The position numbers and the translations under genes were made by a program. This document shows positions 44,579-54,592 of a stretch of DNA of 64,000 bases, in pieces. Under the pieces are notes generated by a model, which saw only the letters and a program-made list of their open reading frames with translations, did no database searches and was not told where the DNA came from. Source of the DNA: an uncultured bacterium (GTDB lineage: Bacteria; Bacillota_I; Bacilli_A; RF39; UBA660); NCBI GenBank assembly GCA_947169285.1, contig CAMVPB010000002.1, forward strand, positions 62,001 to 126,000. Direction: 5' to 3'. The stretch's first letter is position 1; each line of letters begins with the position of its first letter.

Positions 44579-46777
44579 TTAGGAATTAATTCCTTTTATA
44601 GACATCTCATCTAGTTCTTTTTTAATTGGTTTTTTAGGTTTCTTTAAATTCTTTATTTCTAATAATCTCCATAAATTAGGCGCAAATATTAGTGATGAAA
44701 TTGTTCCACCTATAAGACCTATTAATATAGCTATATTAAAAGTAAATATTTCATTAACGCCTAATATTAACAATGATAATACTGCAATTATTGTTGTAAT
44801 TGATGTCATTATATTTCTTACTAATATATTATTTAAGCTTTTATTTACTATATCAGATAATTCTTCTTTAGATTTAAATGTTTTTATATTATCTCTAATT
44901 CTATCAAATATAACAATAGTATCATTTATTGAATAACCTATTATTGTTAAAATAGATGCTATTACTATAAAATTAAATTGTAATCTTAATATAATGAATC
45001 CAACTATTATTAATACTACATCATGTATTAAAGCCACTAAACCAGAAATACCAAATGTAAAACTAAATCTAATAGCAATGTATATAATAATTGCTAAGAA
45101 TGCTATTAATAAACTATATATTGCATTTTTAGTTAAATTTTTAACTACCATTGTACTTATTTCATTTATTGAAACATCTACACCCATATCAGTATATTTA
45201 TTTAGTATTTCTTCTTTATCTTTTTCGGATATAATTTGATTTAATTTGATATACCCTTCTTTAGAAGTTCCTACATAATAATTGTATTCATCTATATCAT
45301 AGTCTTTAACATACTCTGTTAATTCTTTTAAATCAAAATCTTTTTCACTTACAAGTGTTATATTAGTTCCACCAGAAAAATCTACTCCAAAATTTATTCC
45401 TTTTACAAAATAAAATACAATTCCTGTAACTAAAATAACTATAAATGTAACTAATAAATATCTAGAATATTTTACAAAATCAAATTTTCTTTCTTTATTC
45501 TTTTTACCAAATAATAAATTAAATTTCTCATCAAATACTCGAGTGTTAACTAAATACTTAATTAATAATCTATTGATTATAACCATGGATATAATAGTTA
45601 CTACTATTGATATAATTAACATAGTTGCAAATCCTTTAATAGAACTTTGACCAAATATATAAAGAATAACTGCAATTATTAACGTTGTTACATTTGCATC
45701 TATTATTGCAGATAAACTACTTTTAGAGCCTTTTTCAAAAGCTTCTTTTAAATTATTTTTATATTGATCTTTAACTCTTTCAATTAAGATAATAGATGAA
45801 TCAACTGCCATACCAATACCAAGTATTAAAGCAGCTATTCCAGGAAGAGTTAATACTCCACCAAGTAAATTAAATATTACAAAAGTTAAAAGCGAATATA
45901 TTGTAAGTGAAATTGATGTTATAATACCACTTACTCCATATTTAATTATTAATAGCAAAAATATTAAACCAAGTGTAATTAAACCTGCTATACCACATTT
46001 TTCTATTGTTTTAGCTCCAAAAGAAGCAGAAACAGAATGCGGTGTAGAGTCTTCTACTAATTTTGTTGGAAGACTACCAGAATTAATTAATTCTGCAAGT
46101 CTTGTTACTTTTTCTTTTGTAAAGTTTCCTTCTATAATAACACTAGAACTGTTTAATCCTTCATTTACATAGGCTGCTGATAAACATTTTTTATCTTCAT
46201 CTGTCCCACAAGTAGAAGAAGAATTCTTAAAACTATCTTTTTCTTCATCAAAATCTAACCATATTACCATACGATTATCGCTACTTTTAGATAAATTATT
46301 AGTCACTTTATAAAATGCGGCAGTATCTTTTATATCAAGTTTAACGACCGGTCTTAAAGTTTGACTATTAGTATCTACACTTGCTCCTCCAGAACCTAAT
46401 ATATCAGATGACATTAATAAATTATCAGAAGTATCTCTAAAAGATAAAAGTCCAATTGTACTTATTATTTCCTTAGCTTCTTTTTCTTCTGTTACACCAG
46501 GAAGTTGTATTCTAAGAGTATCTCTTCCTTCAAATGTAATAACCGGTTCACTTACCCCTAAAGTATCTATTCTATTTACTATTGCTTTATATGTATTATT
46601 TAGATCGTTCTCGGTTAATTCACCATTTCCAGATAAAGGTTTAACTTTATAAAGAATTTCAAATCCCCCTTGTAAATCTAAACCAAAATTAATATTTTTT
46701 AATGTTGGTATAAAAAGAACAACAGTTAAAGCTAATATTATTACATATAAAATTATTAATTTGGTTAATTTTTTCAT
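44579..46777 (-). CDS. secDF: Fused protein translocase subunit SecDF
   Basis: 732 residues with SecD (about 1-410) and SecF (about 425-720) in one chain, as in Bacillus. SecD parts: FGLDLQGGFEILYKV, DTLRIQLPGV and the GIAALILGIGMAVDSSIILIERVKD TM4 motif. SecF parts: GINFGVDFSGGTNI and the equivalent IIGYSINDTIVIFDRIRDN. About 12 transmembrane helices and two extracytoplasmic loops. It uses proton motive force to assist Sec export. Its start overlaps the comN stop by four bases. Confidence 0.96.
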   Translation of the reverse strand: MKKLTKLIILYVIILALTVVLFIPTLKNINFGLDLQGGFEILYKVKPLSGNGELTENDLNNTYKAIVNRIDTLGVSEPVITFEGRDTLRIQLPGVTEEKEAKEIISTIGLLSFRDTSDNLLMSSDILGSGGASVDTNSQTLRPVVKLDIKDTAAFYKVTNNLSKSSDNRMVIWLDFDEEKDSFKNSSSTCGTDEDKKCLSAAYVNEGLNSSSVIIEGNFTKEKVTRLAELINSGSLPTKLVEDSTPHSVSASFGAKTIEKCGIAGLITLGLIFLLLIIKYGVSGIITSISLTIYSLLTFVIFNLLGGVLTLPGIAALILGIGMAVDSSIILIERVKDQYKNNLKEAFEKGSKSSLSAIIDANVTTLIIAVILYIFGQSSIKGFATMLIISIVVTIISMVIINRLLIKYLVNTRVFDEKFNLLFGKKNKERKFDFVKYSRYLLVTFIVILVTGIVFYFVKGINFGVDFSGGTNITLVSEKDFDLKELTEYVKDYDIDEYNYYVGTSKEGYIKLNQIISEKDKEEILNKYTDMGVDVSINEISTMVVKNLTKNAIYSLLIAFLAIIIYIAIRFSFTFGISGLVALIHDVVLIIVGFIILRLQFNFIVIASILTIIGYSINDTIVIFDRIRDNIKTFKSKEELSDIVNKSLNNILVRNIMTSITTIIAVLSLLILGVNEIFTFNIAILIGLIGGTISSLIFAPNLWRLLEIKNLKKPKKPIKKELDEMSIKGINS

Positions 46778-47058
46778 AATAAATTATTATCCTCCTCATT
46801 TATATTTCTTTCAGTGTTTTTTAAAATATTCATTACATAATTAGTTATTAAATTTTTATCTAAATAAAGTATATCATTTGTAAGTTCATAAATTGATAAA
46901 TTATCTTTATTTGACCAAGCAGACTCTAACAAATAATTAAAAATATCCTCTTCCTTGATATAATCCAAACCAAGTCTTTTAAGTTCAAGAACTTTTGAAT
47001 ATAATGCTGGTTTTAATCTTTTATATAAATCATCAATTGTTTTAAAACCATTATTCAT
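46774..47058 (-). CDS. comN: ComN-like post-transcriptional regulator
   Basis: 94 residues matching the ComN/YrzD family: FKTIDDLYKRLKPALYSKVLELKRLGLDYIKEEDIFNYLLESAW. In Bacillus subtilis ComN controls the septal and polar localisation of comE mRNA and lies close to secDF, as here. It is placed between proS (three bases upstream) and secDF (four-base overlap), so a proS-comN-secDF operon is likely. Confidence 0.88.
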   Translation of the reverse strand: MNNGFKTIDDLYKRLKPALYSKVLELKRLGLDYIKEEDIFNYLLESAWSNKDNLSIYELTNDILYLDKNLITNYVMNILKNTERNINEEDNNLL

Positions 47059-47061
47059 AAA

Positions 47062-48753
47062 CTATCCTCTTACATTTTCTTTAATTTTTTCGATTGCATC
47101 TTTTATAGGCATTTCTAATACTTCATTACTATTTCTATTTTTATATTCAACTATACCATCTTTTATTTTATTACCTATAACTATTCTAATTGGAAGGCCA
47201 ATTAAATCCATATCATTAAACTTAACACCTGGTCTTTCATCTCTATCATCAAGCAATGTATCTATACCTATTGAATTAAGTTTATTATATAAATCATTTG
47301 CATACTTTAATAATTCTTCATCTTTAGAGTTGATTAAAACTATTCCAGCTTTATAAGGGGCTACTTCCATCGGCCAAATAATTCCTTTATCATCGTGATG
47401 TTCTTCAACAATGGCAGCCATACATCTTCCAAGACCAATTCCATAACAACCCATAAAAACTGGATTTAATTCATTGTGTTCATCTGAGTATTTAAGATTT
47501 AATGCTTCGCTATATTTTGTCCCAAGCTTAAATAAATTGCCTATTTCAATACCATTTTCAAATGATAATTTTTCACCACATATTGGACATTTAGCACCAT
47601 CTGAAACGAATGTAATATCCTCAAACATATCTACTTTGTAATCTTTAAGATTTACATTTTTAATATGGTAATCTTTTTTATTAGCACCAGTAATACCATT
47701 TTTAATATATTTTATTTTTTTATCTGCAATTACTTTTATTTTAGAGTCAATTGGACCTATAAAACCTTTTATAAAGCCTAAAGAAATAATTTCTTCATCA
47801 TTAGCAAGTTCTAAAGTATTGCATTTTAATACTCTTTTTAATTTTGTTTCATTCACTTCATCATTTCCAAGAGTTAAAACCATGTAAAACTTATCATTTG
47901 CTTTATATATTAAACTCTTAATAAACTTATTTTTGTCTTCGCTCATATAATTAGATATTTCTTCAATGGTTTTCATATTAGGCGTATAAACTTTTTCAAT
48001 ATTTTTTTCTTTCTCATTAGACATTGTATAATCTTCTTTTGAATAAGCAATATCTATATTTGATGTATAAGAACATTTTGTACAAAAAACAAGTTTATCT
48101 TCACCCGCTTTATTTATTGCTTGAAATTCTTCTGATAAAAGTCCACCCATTGCACCTGAATCAGACTCTACTACCAAGTATTTAATTTTCATTCTATCAA
48201 AAATATTTTTATAAGCATCATACATATCTTTATAGCTTAAATCCAATCCAAGTTCATCCGCATCAAAAGAATAAGCATCTTTCATTAAAAACTCTCTTAC
48301 TCTTAAAAGCCCGTATCTTGGTCTTGGTTCATCTCTAAATTTATCCCCAATTTGATATAAATTAAAATGCAAATCTTTATAACTTTTAACATGATAAGAA
48401 GCAGCCATAGTAAATAATTCTTCATGAGTTGGTCCTAAGCAGTAATCTTTTCCAAATCTATCTTTAAATGAAAACATATCGCTTCCAAATTTTTCTCTCC
48501 TACCCGTTGTCTTATAAACTTCTTCTTGAATTAAAGAAGGCATCAACAATTCTTGAGCACCTTTCTTATTCATTTCTTCTCTTATTATCTTTTTAATATT
48601 TTCTAAAACTTTATATCCAAGAGGTAAAAACATATAAACCCCAGAAGAAGTTCTTTTAATCATTCCGCTTCTAACTAAAAAATTGCCACTAATAGAATCT
48701 TCATCTTTAATGTTTTCTTTAATTGTATAAAAATAACTATTCTTAAGTTTCAT
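47062..48753 (-). CDS. proS: Prolyl-tRNA synthetase (bacterial type)
   Basis: 563 residues with the inserted editing (YbaK-like) domain of the bacterial type. Motifs: MIKRTSSGVYMFLPLGYKVLENI (motif 1), KFRDEPRPRYGLLRVREFLMKDAYSFD (motif 2), editing region with ANDKFYMVLTLGNDEVNETKL, and motif 3 NPVFMGCYGIGLGRCMAAIVEEHHDD. A C-terminal anticodon-binding domain follows (DDRDERPGVKFNDMDLIGLPIRIVIG). A prepilin gene lies nine bases upstream on the same strand. Confidence 0.97.
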   Translation of the reverse strand: MKLKNSYFYTIKENIKDEDSISGNFLVRSGMIKRTSSGVYMFLPLGYKVLENIKKIIREEMNKKGAQELLMPSLIQEEVYKTTGRREKFGSDMFSFKDRFGKDYCLGPTHEELFTMAASYHVKSYKDLHFNLYQIGDKFRDEPRPRYGLLRVREFLMKDAYSFDADELGLDLSYKDMYDAYKNIFDRMKIKYLVVESDSGAMGGLLSEEFQAINKAGEDKLVFCTKCSYTSNIDIAYSKEDYTMSNEKEKNIEKVYTPNMKTIEEISNYMSEDKNKFIKSLIYKANDKFYMVLTLGNDEVNETKLKRVLKCNTLELANDEEIISLGFIKGFIGPIDSKIKVIADKKIKYIKNGITGANKKDYHIKNVNLKDYKVDMFEDITFVSDGAKCPICGEKLSFENGIEIGNLFKLGTKYSEALNLKYSDEHNELNPVFMGCYGIGLGRCMAAIVEEHHDDKGIIWPMEVAPYKAGIVLINSKDEELLKYANDLYNKLNSIGIDTLLDDRDERPGVKFNDMDLIGLPIRIVIGNKIKDGIVEYKNRNSNEVLEMPIKDAIEKIKENVRG

Positions 48754-48762
48754 TTTTCCTCC

Positions 48763-49257
48763 TTAATCTATACACTGAGACTCATTCATTTGTGCAGTTA
48801 CTTGATAATTAGTATTGCCATGATAATTATAACTACTTGTATAATTTTCTAAGTCTATATTACTAAATATATTTTCATATCTTATACAGACAGTTTTAGG
48901 ATTAAATGATGTATTGTAACTATTAGGTTGTCCTGGTATTAATAATAATGAGGGTGTATCATCATTATCACCAGAAATGTATCCTAATTGCATTAAACTA
49001 TCTACTGTAATTACATATCCTTTTTTGCCATCAGCACAAATTTTATAATGACTATCAGATGTATTATTTAAATCATTAAGATGTTCTTTACCATATTCAA
49101 TAGCTGAAGTTACAATATATTTTTCTTTTTGAATACACATGTTTTTGTTAGAATTTTTTAAAAATTTTGCAATTGAAATAGTAGCAAATGTAACAATAAT
49201 TCCTAAAAGAATGATTACTGCTAATAATTCAATCAATGAAAAACCTTTCTTTCTCAT
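48763..49257 (-). CDS. Type IV prepilin-like protein
   Basis: 164 residues with a class III leader: MRKKG then FSLIELLAVIILLGIIVTFATISIAKFL, Glu5 of the mature form and a long hydrophobic helix. The exported head has Cys pairs (NMC, KICADG, TVCIRY, SQCID) and a GYVITVDSLMQLGYISGD segment common in Firmicutes pseudopilins. It faces the pilus-type ATPase gene (49369-50667) across a divergent promoter region, which suggests a common machine. Confidence 0.85.
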   Translation of the reverse strand: MRKKGFSLIELLAVIILLGIIVTFATISIAKFLKNSNKNMCIQKEKYIVTSAIEYGKEHLNDLNNTSDSHYKICADGKKGYVITVDSLMQLGYISGDNDDTPSLLLIPGQPNSYNTSFNPKTVCIRYENIFSNIDLENYTSSYNYHGNTNYQVTAQMNESQCID

Positions 49258-49368
49258 AAATATCCTTCTTTCTATTAAATTATATCAAATAAAATAAAAA
49301 AACAAAATAGATTGAAATTAAAAAATAATTATTGTATAATTAATTTTAGAATAAAAGGGAGAATGAAT

Positions 49369-50667
49369 ATGAAAGAATTTGACTTTGAAAGCATGCCTAT
49401 TGTTGAAATAGTTAATGAAATCATAATGGATGCAGTTAACAAAAATGCTTCAGATATTCATTTTGACCCTACTAAAGAAAATTTACGTTTAAGAATTAGA
49501 ATAGATGGTGAACTTAGTGATTATGGTGTTATTGATAAAAAATATCAAAAAAATATCATAAGTCGTATTAAAATGATAGCCGGAATGAACATCATGGAAA
49601 CTCGTCTTCCACAAGATGGTGCTATTAAAAATAAAATTGGTGAAAAAGCATTAGATCTTCGTGTTTCTTCCCTACCTACAAACAATGGAGAAAAAGTTGT
49701 TGTTCGTATACTTGATTACTCTCAAAGTTTAAAAGGCCTTGAAACTTTAGGATTTAGTCAAAAAAGTTTAGATAAAATATATAAAATGATAACTGTACCA
49801 AACGGAATTATTTTAGTTACTGGTGCTACTGGTACTGGTAAATCTACAACTGTTTACTCTATTTTACAAAAACTAAATACCGAAAATGTTAATATTATTA
49901 CTGTCGAAGACCCAATAGAAATGGATATTAAAGGTATTAACCAAGTACAAGTTATGTCTGAAATTGGTCTTACTTTTGATAATGTTTTAAGAAGTATATT
50001 AAGACAAGACCCTAATATAATAATGATTGGTGAAATAAGAGACTCTGAAACTGCTAGAATGGCTGTAAGAGCATCTATCACAGGTCACTTAGTATTATCA
50101 ACAATACATACTAATAACTCTTTAAATACAATTGAAAGACTTACAGATATGGAAATTGAAAGATACTTACTTGGTAGTGCCTTAACTGGTATTATTTCTC
50201 AAAGACTTGCAAGAAAAATATGTCCTAAATGTGCAATTAAAAAACCTACTACCGATTATGAAAAAAATGTATTTAAACAAGTTTTAGGCGTTGAAGTAAA
50301 TGAAATGTATCATCCTAATCCTGATGGATGCCCAGAGTGTTCTCATGGATATAGAGGTCGTGTCGCAATTCTTGAGGTTTTAAGAATATCAGAGGAAATA
50401 AAAGATGCTATTGTAAATGCATTACCAAAAACAGAACTTAGAAAGCTTGTATATAATGGAGATGTTATTACTCTATTACAAGACGGTTTAGAAAAGGTTA
50501 TTGAAGGTGTAACATCTTTTGAAGAAATATTAAAGATTATTGATTTAGAAAACGACTTAACAAGTTATAAAGATTTTAATTTAAAAACAAATATGGATGT
50601 CAGTATAGTTAAAAGTGAAGAAAATAATAAGACAGAAAATATTCCACCAATAGAATTTTTAGGATAA
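49369..50667 (+). CDS. GspE/PilB/ComGA-family secretion ATPase
   Basis: 432 residues from the ATG at 49369; the AAGGGAG ribosome-binding site ends too close to the ATG at 49363 and far from the frame opening at 49312. Walker A is GATGTGKSTT, then the Asp box ITVEDPIEMD, Walker B with IMIGEIRDSETARMAVRASITGHLVLSTIHTNN (His box), and the zinc tetracysteine CPKC...CPEC. The N-terminal domain (VNKNASDIHFDP) is typical. It powers assembly of type IV pili or competence pseudopili. No platform protein or prepilin peptidase is beside it, so it may act with genes elsewhere. Confidence 0.92.
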   Translation: MKEFDFESMPIVEIVNEIIMDAVNKNASDIHFDPTKENLRLRIRIDGELSDYGVIDKKYQKNIISRIKMIAGMNIMETRLPQDGAIKNKIGEKALDLRVSSLPTNNGEKVVVRILDYSQSLKGLETLGFSQKSLDKIYKMITVPNGIILVTGATGTGKSTTVYSILQKLNTENVNIITVEDPIEMDIKGINQVQVMSEIGLTFDNVLRSILRQDPNIIMIGEIRDSETARMAVRASITGHLVLSTIHTNNSLNTIERLTDMEIERYLLGSALTGIISQRLARKICPKCAIKKPTTDYEKNVFKQVLGVEVNEMYHPNPDGCPECSHGYRGRVAILEVLRISEEIKDAIVNALPKTELRKLVYNGDVITLLQDGLEKVIEGVTSFEEILKIIDLENDLTSYKDFNLKTNMDVSIVKSEENNKTENIPPIEFLG

Positions 50668-50700
50668 AAAAAGAAATTAGAACTAAACTAATTTCTTTTT
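50668..50700. terminator. Bidirectional terminator downstream of the pilus-type ATPase
   Basis: 13-bp perfect stem (50668-50680 with 50688-50700), loop of seven, between the plus-strand ATPase and a minus-strand gene. Confidence 0.85.
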
Positions 50701-51119
50701 AAATTTTTCATTTTCGATTTAACTAATTCATTATTAATAGTTTCATAATCAAAATTATTTGATTCAAATCTTTTAACATAATCTCTATATCTGTCTACTT
50801 CATTCATATTAAACCATTTAAACATATGCAAAATATCATTTTCATTCTTTTCTTCATAATAATTTTTAATTAAATCATAACCTTCTTTTAAGCAATCAAT
50901 TCGTTTATCTAAAAAAATGTATACTTCTTTTTGATTAAGATGATAAAAATATTTAGGATACTTTTTAAAATCTATACCGGTTATGATCTCTTTATAAAGA
51001 TTATTAGATTCCTTAATAACTATTATTTTTTCATCATAAATTTCTAATTTTTTTGTGCCACACATAGTATCAACTATTTTGCATACTTTTGCTGTATATA
51101 TTTCTTTATTGTCTTCCAT
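50688..51119 (-). CDS. Hypothetical protein, 143 aa
   Basis: A soluble protein starting MEDNKEIYTAKVCKIVDTMCGTKKLEIYDEKIIVI, suggestive of a small beta-rich N-terminus, followed by a helical C-terminus. It starts one base after the tig stop region (tig ends at 51121), so it is probably cotranscribed with trigger factor. No family recognised. Confidence 0.68.
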   Translation of the reverse strand: MEDNKEIYTAKVCKIVDTMCGTKKLEIYDEKIIVIKESNNLYKEIITGIDFKKYPKYFYHLNQKEVYIFLDKRIDCLKEGYDLIKNYYEEKNENDILHMFKWFNMNEVDRYRDYVKRFESNNFDYETINNELVKSKMKNLKRN

Positions 51120-51120
51120 G

Positions 51121-52380
51121 TTATTCTTCTTTCTTAATTCCAGTTATTACTTCTAAAGCTTTCTTCATTCTCATATCGTATTCTATCGCTTCTTCACTAC
51201 CGACATTTTTAATTAACTCTTCTTTAGTAATACCATATTTTTCAATCATTTTAACTATTTCTTTAGAAAGTTCTTCTTTTGTAACTTTGATGCCTTCTTT
51301 TTCTGCAACCGCATCAACTACTAATCTATAACTTACTCTTTTTTTAGCTTCTGGTTTCATTTGTTCAATTAAATTTTCTTTTGAAGATTTAGTAATTGTT
51401 AGATATTGATTAATGTCCATGCCTTGCATAGATAATCTTTCAGAAAATTCATGGTATATTCTTTCTGCTTCATCATTTATTATTTCTTCATCAATTTCAT
51501 ATTTAGCATTTTCCATAACTTTATCTAAACACTCAAGAATATATTCTTCTTCTACTTGTCTTTCTTTATTAATTTTAAGATTATTCTTAATCTCGTTTTC
51601 TAAAGTCTCTTTTGTATTTATACCTTCCATACCTAAATCTTTGAAGAAATCATCATTTAATTCAGGAATTATTCTTTCTTTAACATCATTAATTTTTACT
51701 TTAAATACTACTTTTTGGCCTTTTAAACTATCTACGTGATAATTCTCTGGGAATGTAAGTTCTAAATCTTTTGTATCACCTTTTTTAAGACCAACTAATC
51801 CTTCTTCAAATCCAGGAATAAAAGTATGGCTTCCAATAGTTAAAGAATGATTTTCACCTTTGCCACCTTCAAAAGCAACACCATCTTTAAATCCCTCAAA
51901 ATCTATAATAGCAATATTACCTTCTTTTATTTTTGAATCAGTTGATTTAAGTTCAGCAAATTGTTCTTTTAAATGTTCTATTTCATGATTAATTTCTTCT
52001 TTTGTGACTTTTACATCTTTTTTATTAATCTTTAAATCACCATTTTTATATTTCCCTAATTTAACTTCTGGTATACTTATAATAGTAAATTCAACTTCTA
52101 TTGACTTTTCATCTATTGATTTTAAATTTACTTGTGGTGTACAAGCTGGTTTTAAAGTTTCTGGATCTTCTAATAATTTATCAAGCATTACAGGAAGAGC
52201 TTCATCTATTGCATGATCATACAAATGAGCTACTCCAAATTTTTTAATATAAATTTCTTTTGGAACTTGACCTTTTCTAAATCCATCAACATTAACCTCT
52301 TTAGATACATGTTTAAAGGCATGATCTAAAATATTTTCCCATTCTTTTCCCTCTAATTTAACATTATAATTTTTTTTCAT
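51121..52380 (-). CDS. tig: Trigger factor
   Basis: 419 residues. The N-terminal ribosome-binding domain contains the signature GFRKGQVPKEIY. A central FKBP-type PPIase domain (about 150-235; IDFEGFKDGVAFEGGKGENHSLTIGSHTFIPGFEEGLVG) and the C-terminal helical chaperone domain follow. It binds nascent chains at the ribosome exit tunnel. It is followed by the 143-aa gene. Confidence 0.97.
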   Translation of the reverse strand: MKKNYNVKLEGKEWENILDHAFKHVSKEVNVDGFRKGQVPKEIYIKKFGVAHLYDHAIDEALPVMLDKLLEDPETLKPACTPQVNLKSIDEKSIEVEFTIISIPEVKLGKYKNGDLKINKKDVKVTKEEINHEIEHLKEQFAELKSTDSKIKEGNIAIIDFEGFKDGVAFEGGKGENHSLTIGSHTFIPGFEEGLVGLKKGDTKDLELTFPENYHVDSLKGQKVVFKVKINDVKERIIPELNDDFFKDLGMEGINTKETLENEIKNNLKINKERQVEEEYILECLDKVMENAKYEIDEEIINDEAERIYHEFSERLSMQGMDINQYLTITKSSKENLIEQMKPEAKKRVSYRLVVDAVAEKEGIKVTKEELSKEIVKMIEKYGITKEELIKNVGSEEAIEYDMRMKKALEVITGIKKEE

Positions 52381-52427
52381 ATATTTCTCCTTCTTTTTTG
52401 CATATCATATTATAAACCTTTTTTTTA

Positions 52428-53597
52428 TTATTTTCCAGTTATTTTAGATATTTCTAACTTTTTTTTAGTCATATTGTTTTCAATTGCAATTCTTTGAACC
52501 ACAAATAAACTTATTATACTTGTCAAAGTAAATGATCCACCATAACTAAGAAGTGGTAATGGAACACCAGTAAGTGGCATTAACGCAAGTACCCCCATAA
52601 AGTTAATTATTATGTGCATTAAAAAAATCATGGCTACTCCATAACAGATTATGGAATTCCTAAGATTATAACATTCTTTAGATATTTTTATTATTCTAAA
52701 TATTATATATCCATAACCAATAAGAATCACTAGGCCAGCTATCACACCTAACTCTTCTACTAAAATGGTAAATATAAAGTCAGTGTGGGCTTCTGGTAAA
52801 TATAAATACTTTTGAGTGGATTTACCTATTCCCATTCCAAACAACCCGCCATTATGTATTGCAATAAAGCCATTACAAACTTGATAACCGGTATCTTTTG
52901 TATATCTGCTACAGGGTGCTCTAAACTCAAATCTACTTTTTTGTCTTTCTGTTAAAATTGATGAAGAAAAAATTAAAAATAAAGCTATTATAACTATACC
53001 AGCACCAGCTCCAAGTTTAAGTATTGAAACTAAATTATTTTTTTTCATAGGAATAGCAATAAAAGTTAAAAATATTATCCCGGCTATTATTATTGCAGTT
53101 CCCAAATCAGGTTGAGCTGCAACTAGCAAAAATACTACTCCACATATTGTTAAAAATAACCAAATCTTATTTTGATTAGTACCTTCTTTAACGTAACTAT
53201 CAAAAAATATTCCCATATATATAATTAATATTAGTTTAGCAAATTCACTAGGCTGAAAAGAAAAAGCCCCTATTTTAAACCAACTTTTTGCACTATTTAC
53301 AATAGTACCATAAAATAATAAGCATGCAAGAACAGCCAATAAACAAATTAATAATATTTTTACTATTCCTTTATACCTATTTATATCAATTTTTATAATT
53401 ATTAAAAACCCTAGTAAAAAGGAAATAACAACAAATAATAATTGTCTTAAGAAAAAATAATAAGGTCCAACATTATATCTTACAACAGCAGCAACTGAAG
53501 ATGCTGATAATACTAAAAGAATACCTATGCTGCAAAACAAAAGCATCATAAGTAAAAGTGGCTTATCCATATACTTTAAAAATTTATGTTTTTTCAT
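52428..53597 (-). CDS. ftsW: SEDS peptidoglycan polymerase FtsW-like
   Basis: 389 residues with ten predicted transmembrane helices. SEDS signatures: SAKSWFKIGAFSFQPSEFAKL, AAQPDLGTAIII, the catalytic loop GMGIGKSTQKYLYLPEAHTDFIFTILVEELG, and GVPLPLLSYGGSF. The YLPEAHTDFIF loop and the GVxLPLLSYGGSF form favour FtsW over RodA. It polymerises septal glycan from lipid II. Monocistronic in appearance. Confidence 0.92.
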   Translation of the reverse strand: MKKHKFLKYMDKPLLLMMLLFCSIGILLVLSASSVAAVVRYNVGPYYFFLRQLLFVVISFLLGFLIIIKIDINRYKGIVKILLICLLAVLACLLFYGTIVNSAKSWFKIGAFSFQPSEFAKLILIIYMGIFFDSYVKEGTNQNKIWLFLTICGVVFLLVAAQPDLGTAIIIAGIIFLTFIAIPMKKNNLVSILKLGAGAGIVIIALFLIFSSSILTERQKSRFEFRAPCSRYTKDTGYQVCNGFIAIHNGGLFGMGIGKSTQKYLYLPEAHTDFIFTILVEELGVIAGLVILIGYGYIIFRIIKISKECYNLRNSIICYGVAMIFLMHIIINFMGVLALMPLTGVPLPLLSYGGSFTLTSIISLFVVQRIAIENNMTKKKLEISKITGK

Positions 53598-53718
53598 TTT
53601 CTACCTCATTTATTATTTTATCATAATAATATAAAATATTTAATATATTTAGGTAAAAAGTATGTCAAATTTACTTCATTTGTCATATAAAATTATAGGT
53701 AGTAAAAGGAGGTAACTT

Positions 53719-53910
53719 ATGAATTATTATGGATACACAAGTGGATATGGTGTAAATCCATACGCTTACTCTTACGGAGGATGTTATAATGCAATGCCAT
53801 ATTATGGTGGTGGTTACGGATTCGGTTACGGAGCTGCTATCATATTAGTACTATTTATACTTCTTGTAGTTGTTTTCGGAGCCGGATTTTTAAATGGCAA
53901 TGAAAGATAA
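53719..53910 (+). CDS. YjcZ-like Gly/Tyr-rich sporulation miniprotein
   Basis: 63 residues. The first 38 are Tyr/Gly-rich (GYTSGYGVNPYAYSYGG, YYGGGYGFGYG), followed by one hydrophobic helix (AAIILVLFILLVVVFGAGF). This layout is that of the YjcZ family of small sporulation-associated membrane proteins. An AAAGGAGG ribosome-binding site precedes the ATG and a terminator follows. The function of the family is unknown. Confidence 0.8.
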   Translation: MNYYGYTSGYGVNPYAYSYGGCYNAMPYYGGGYGFGYGAAIILVLFILLVVVFGAGFLNGNER

Positions 53911-53937
53911 AAAAGAAAGATAACTTCTTTCTTTTTT
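53909..53937 (+). terminator. Terminator of the YjcZ-like gene
   Basis: 11-bp stem (53909-53919 with 53927-53937) with a T-run; it overlaps the last bases of the stop codon. Confidence 0.8.
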
Positions 53938-53997
53938 TATTGAAACTTGAAAAAGTGAATCTTTTTTGGTAAAATACTTGCCGAAAGAAGGGGTACT

Positions 53998-54534
53998 ATG
54001 TTAAAACAATCTCAAATTCTTGATGAAAAAAATAAAATATTAAGAAAAATTAGTAACAAAGTTTCTTTTCCATTAGATGAAGAAACTAAAAAATTAATTA
54101 ATGATATGATTAAATACTTAAGACTCAGTCAAGATGAAGAATATGCAGAAAAAAACAACATTAGAGCTGGAATGGGTCTTGCTTTTCCTCAACTTGGAAT
54201 ATTAAAAAGAATATTTGTTATTTCATATAAAAATGATGATGGCACATTTGAAGAGCATATAGTTATTAATCCGGAGATTATATCCAACTCAGAAGAAAAG
54301 ATATATGTTGAAGAAGGAGAAGGATGTTTATCTGTAAATAGAGCTGTTGATGGAATTGTTCCTAGATATGCAAGAGTTACAGTTGAATACAATGATATTG
54401 ATGGCAATAAAATTTCTATTAGAGTAAGAGAAGAAATGTCTGTTGCCTTTCAACACGAAATTGACCATTTAAATGGAATATTATTTGTTGATAAAATTGA
54501 CAATTCTAATAAAGATAATATGAGAGCAATATAG
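53998..54534 (+). CDS. def: Peptide deformylase
   Basis: 178 residues. It removes the formyl group from nascent N-termini. Motif 1 is GMGLAFPQLG, with Phe at the second Ala of the usual GxGLAAPQ. Motif 2 EGEGCLSV provides the metal-binding Cys and motif 3 FQHEIDHLNG the His-Glu-His. The longer loop before motif 2 is typical of the Gram-positive (type 2) form. Confidence 0.95.
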   Translation: MLKQSQILDEKNKILRKISNKVSFPLDEETKKLINDMIKYLRLSQDEEYAEKNNIRAGMGLAFPQLGILKRIFVISYKNDDGTFEEHIVINPEIISNSEEKIYVEEGEGCLSVNRAVDGIVPRYARVTVEYNDIDGNKISIRVREEMSVAFQHEIDHLNGILFVDKIDNSNKDNMRAI

Positions 54535-54592
54535 TTCTCTTTTTTTGTTGAAATATTCTTATTAATGTATTATAATTATTATAGGTGAAAAT

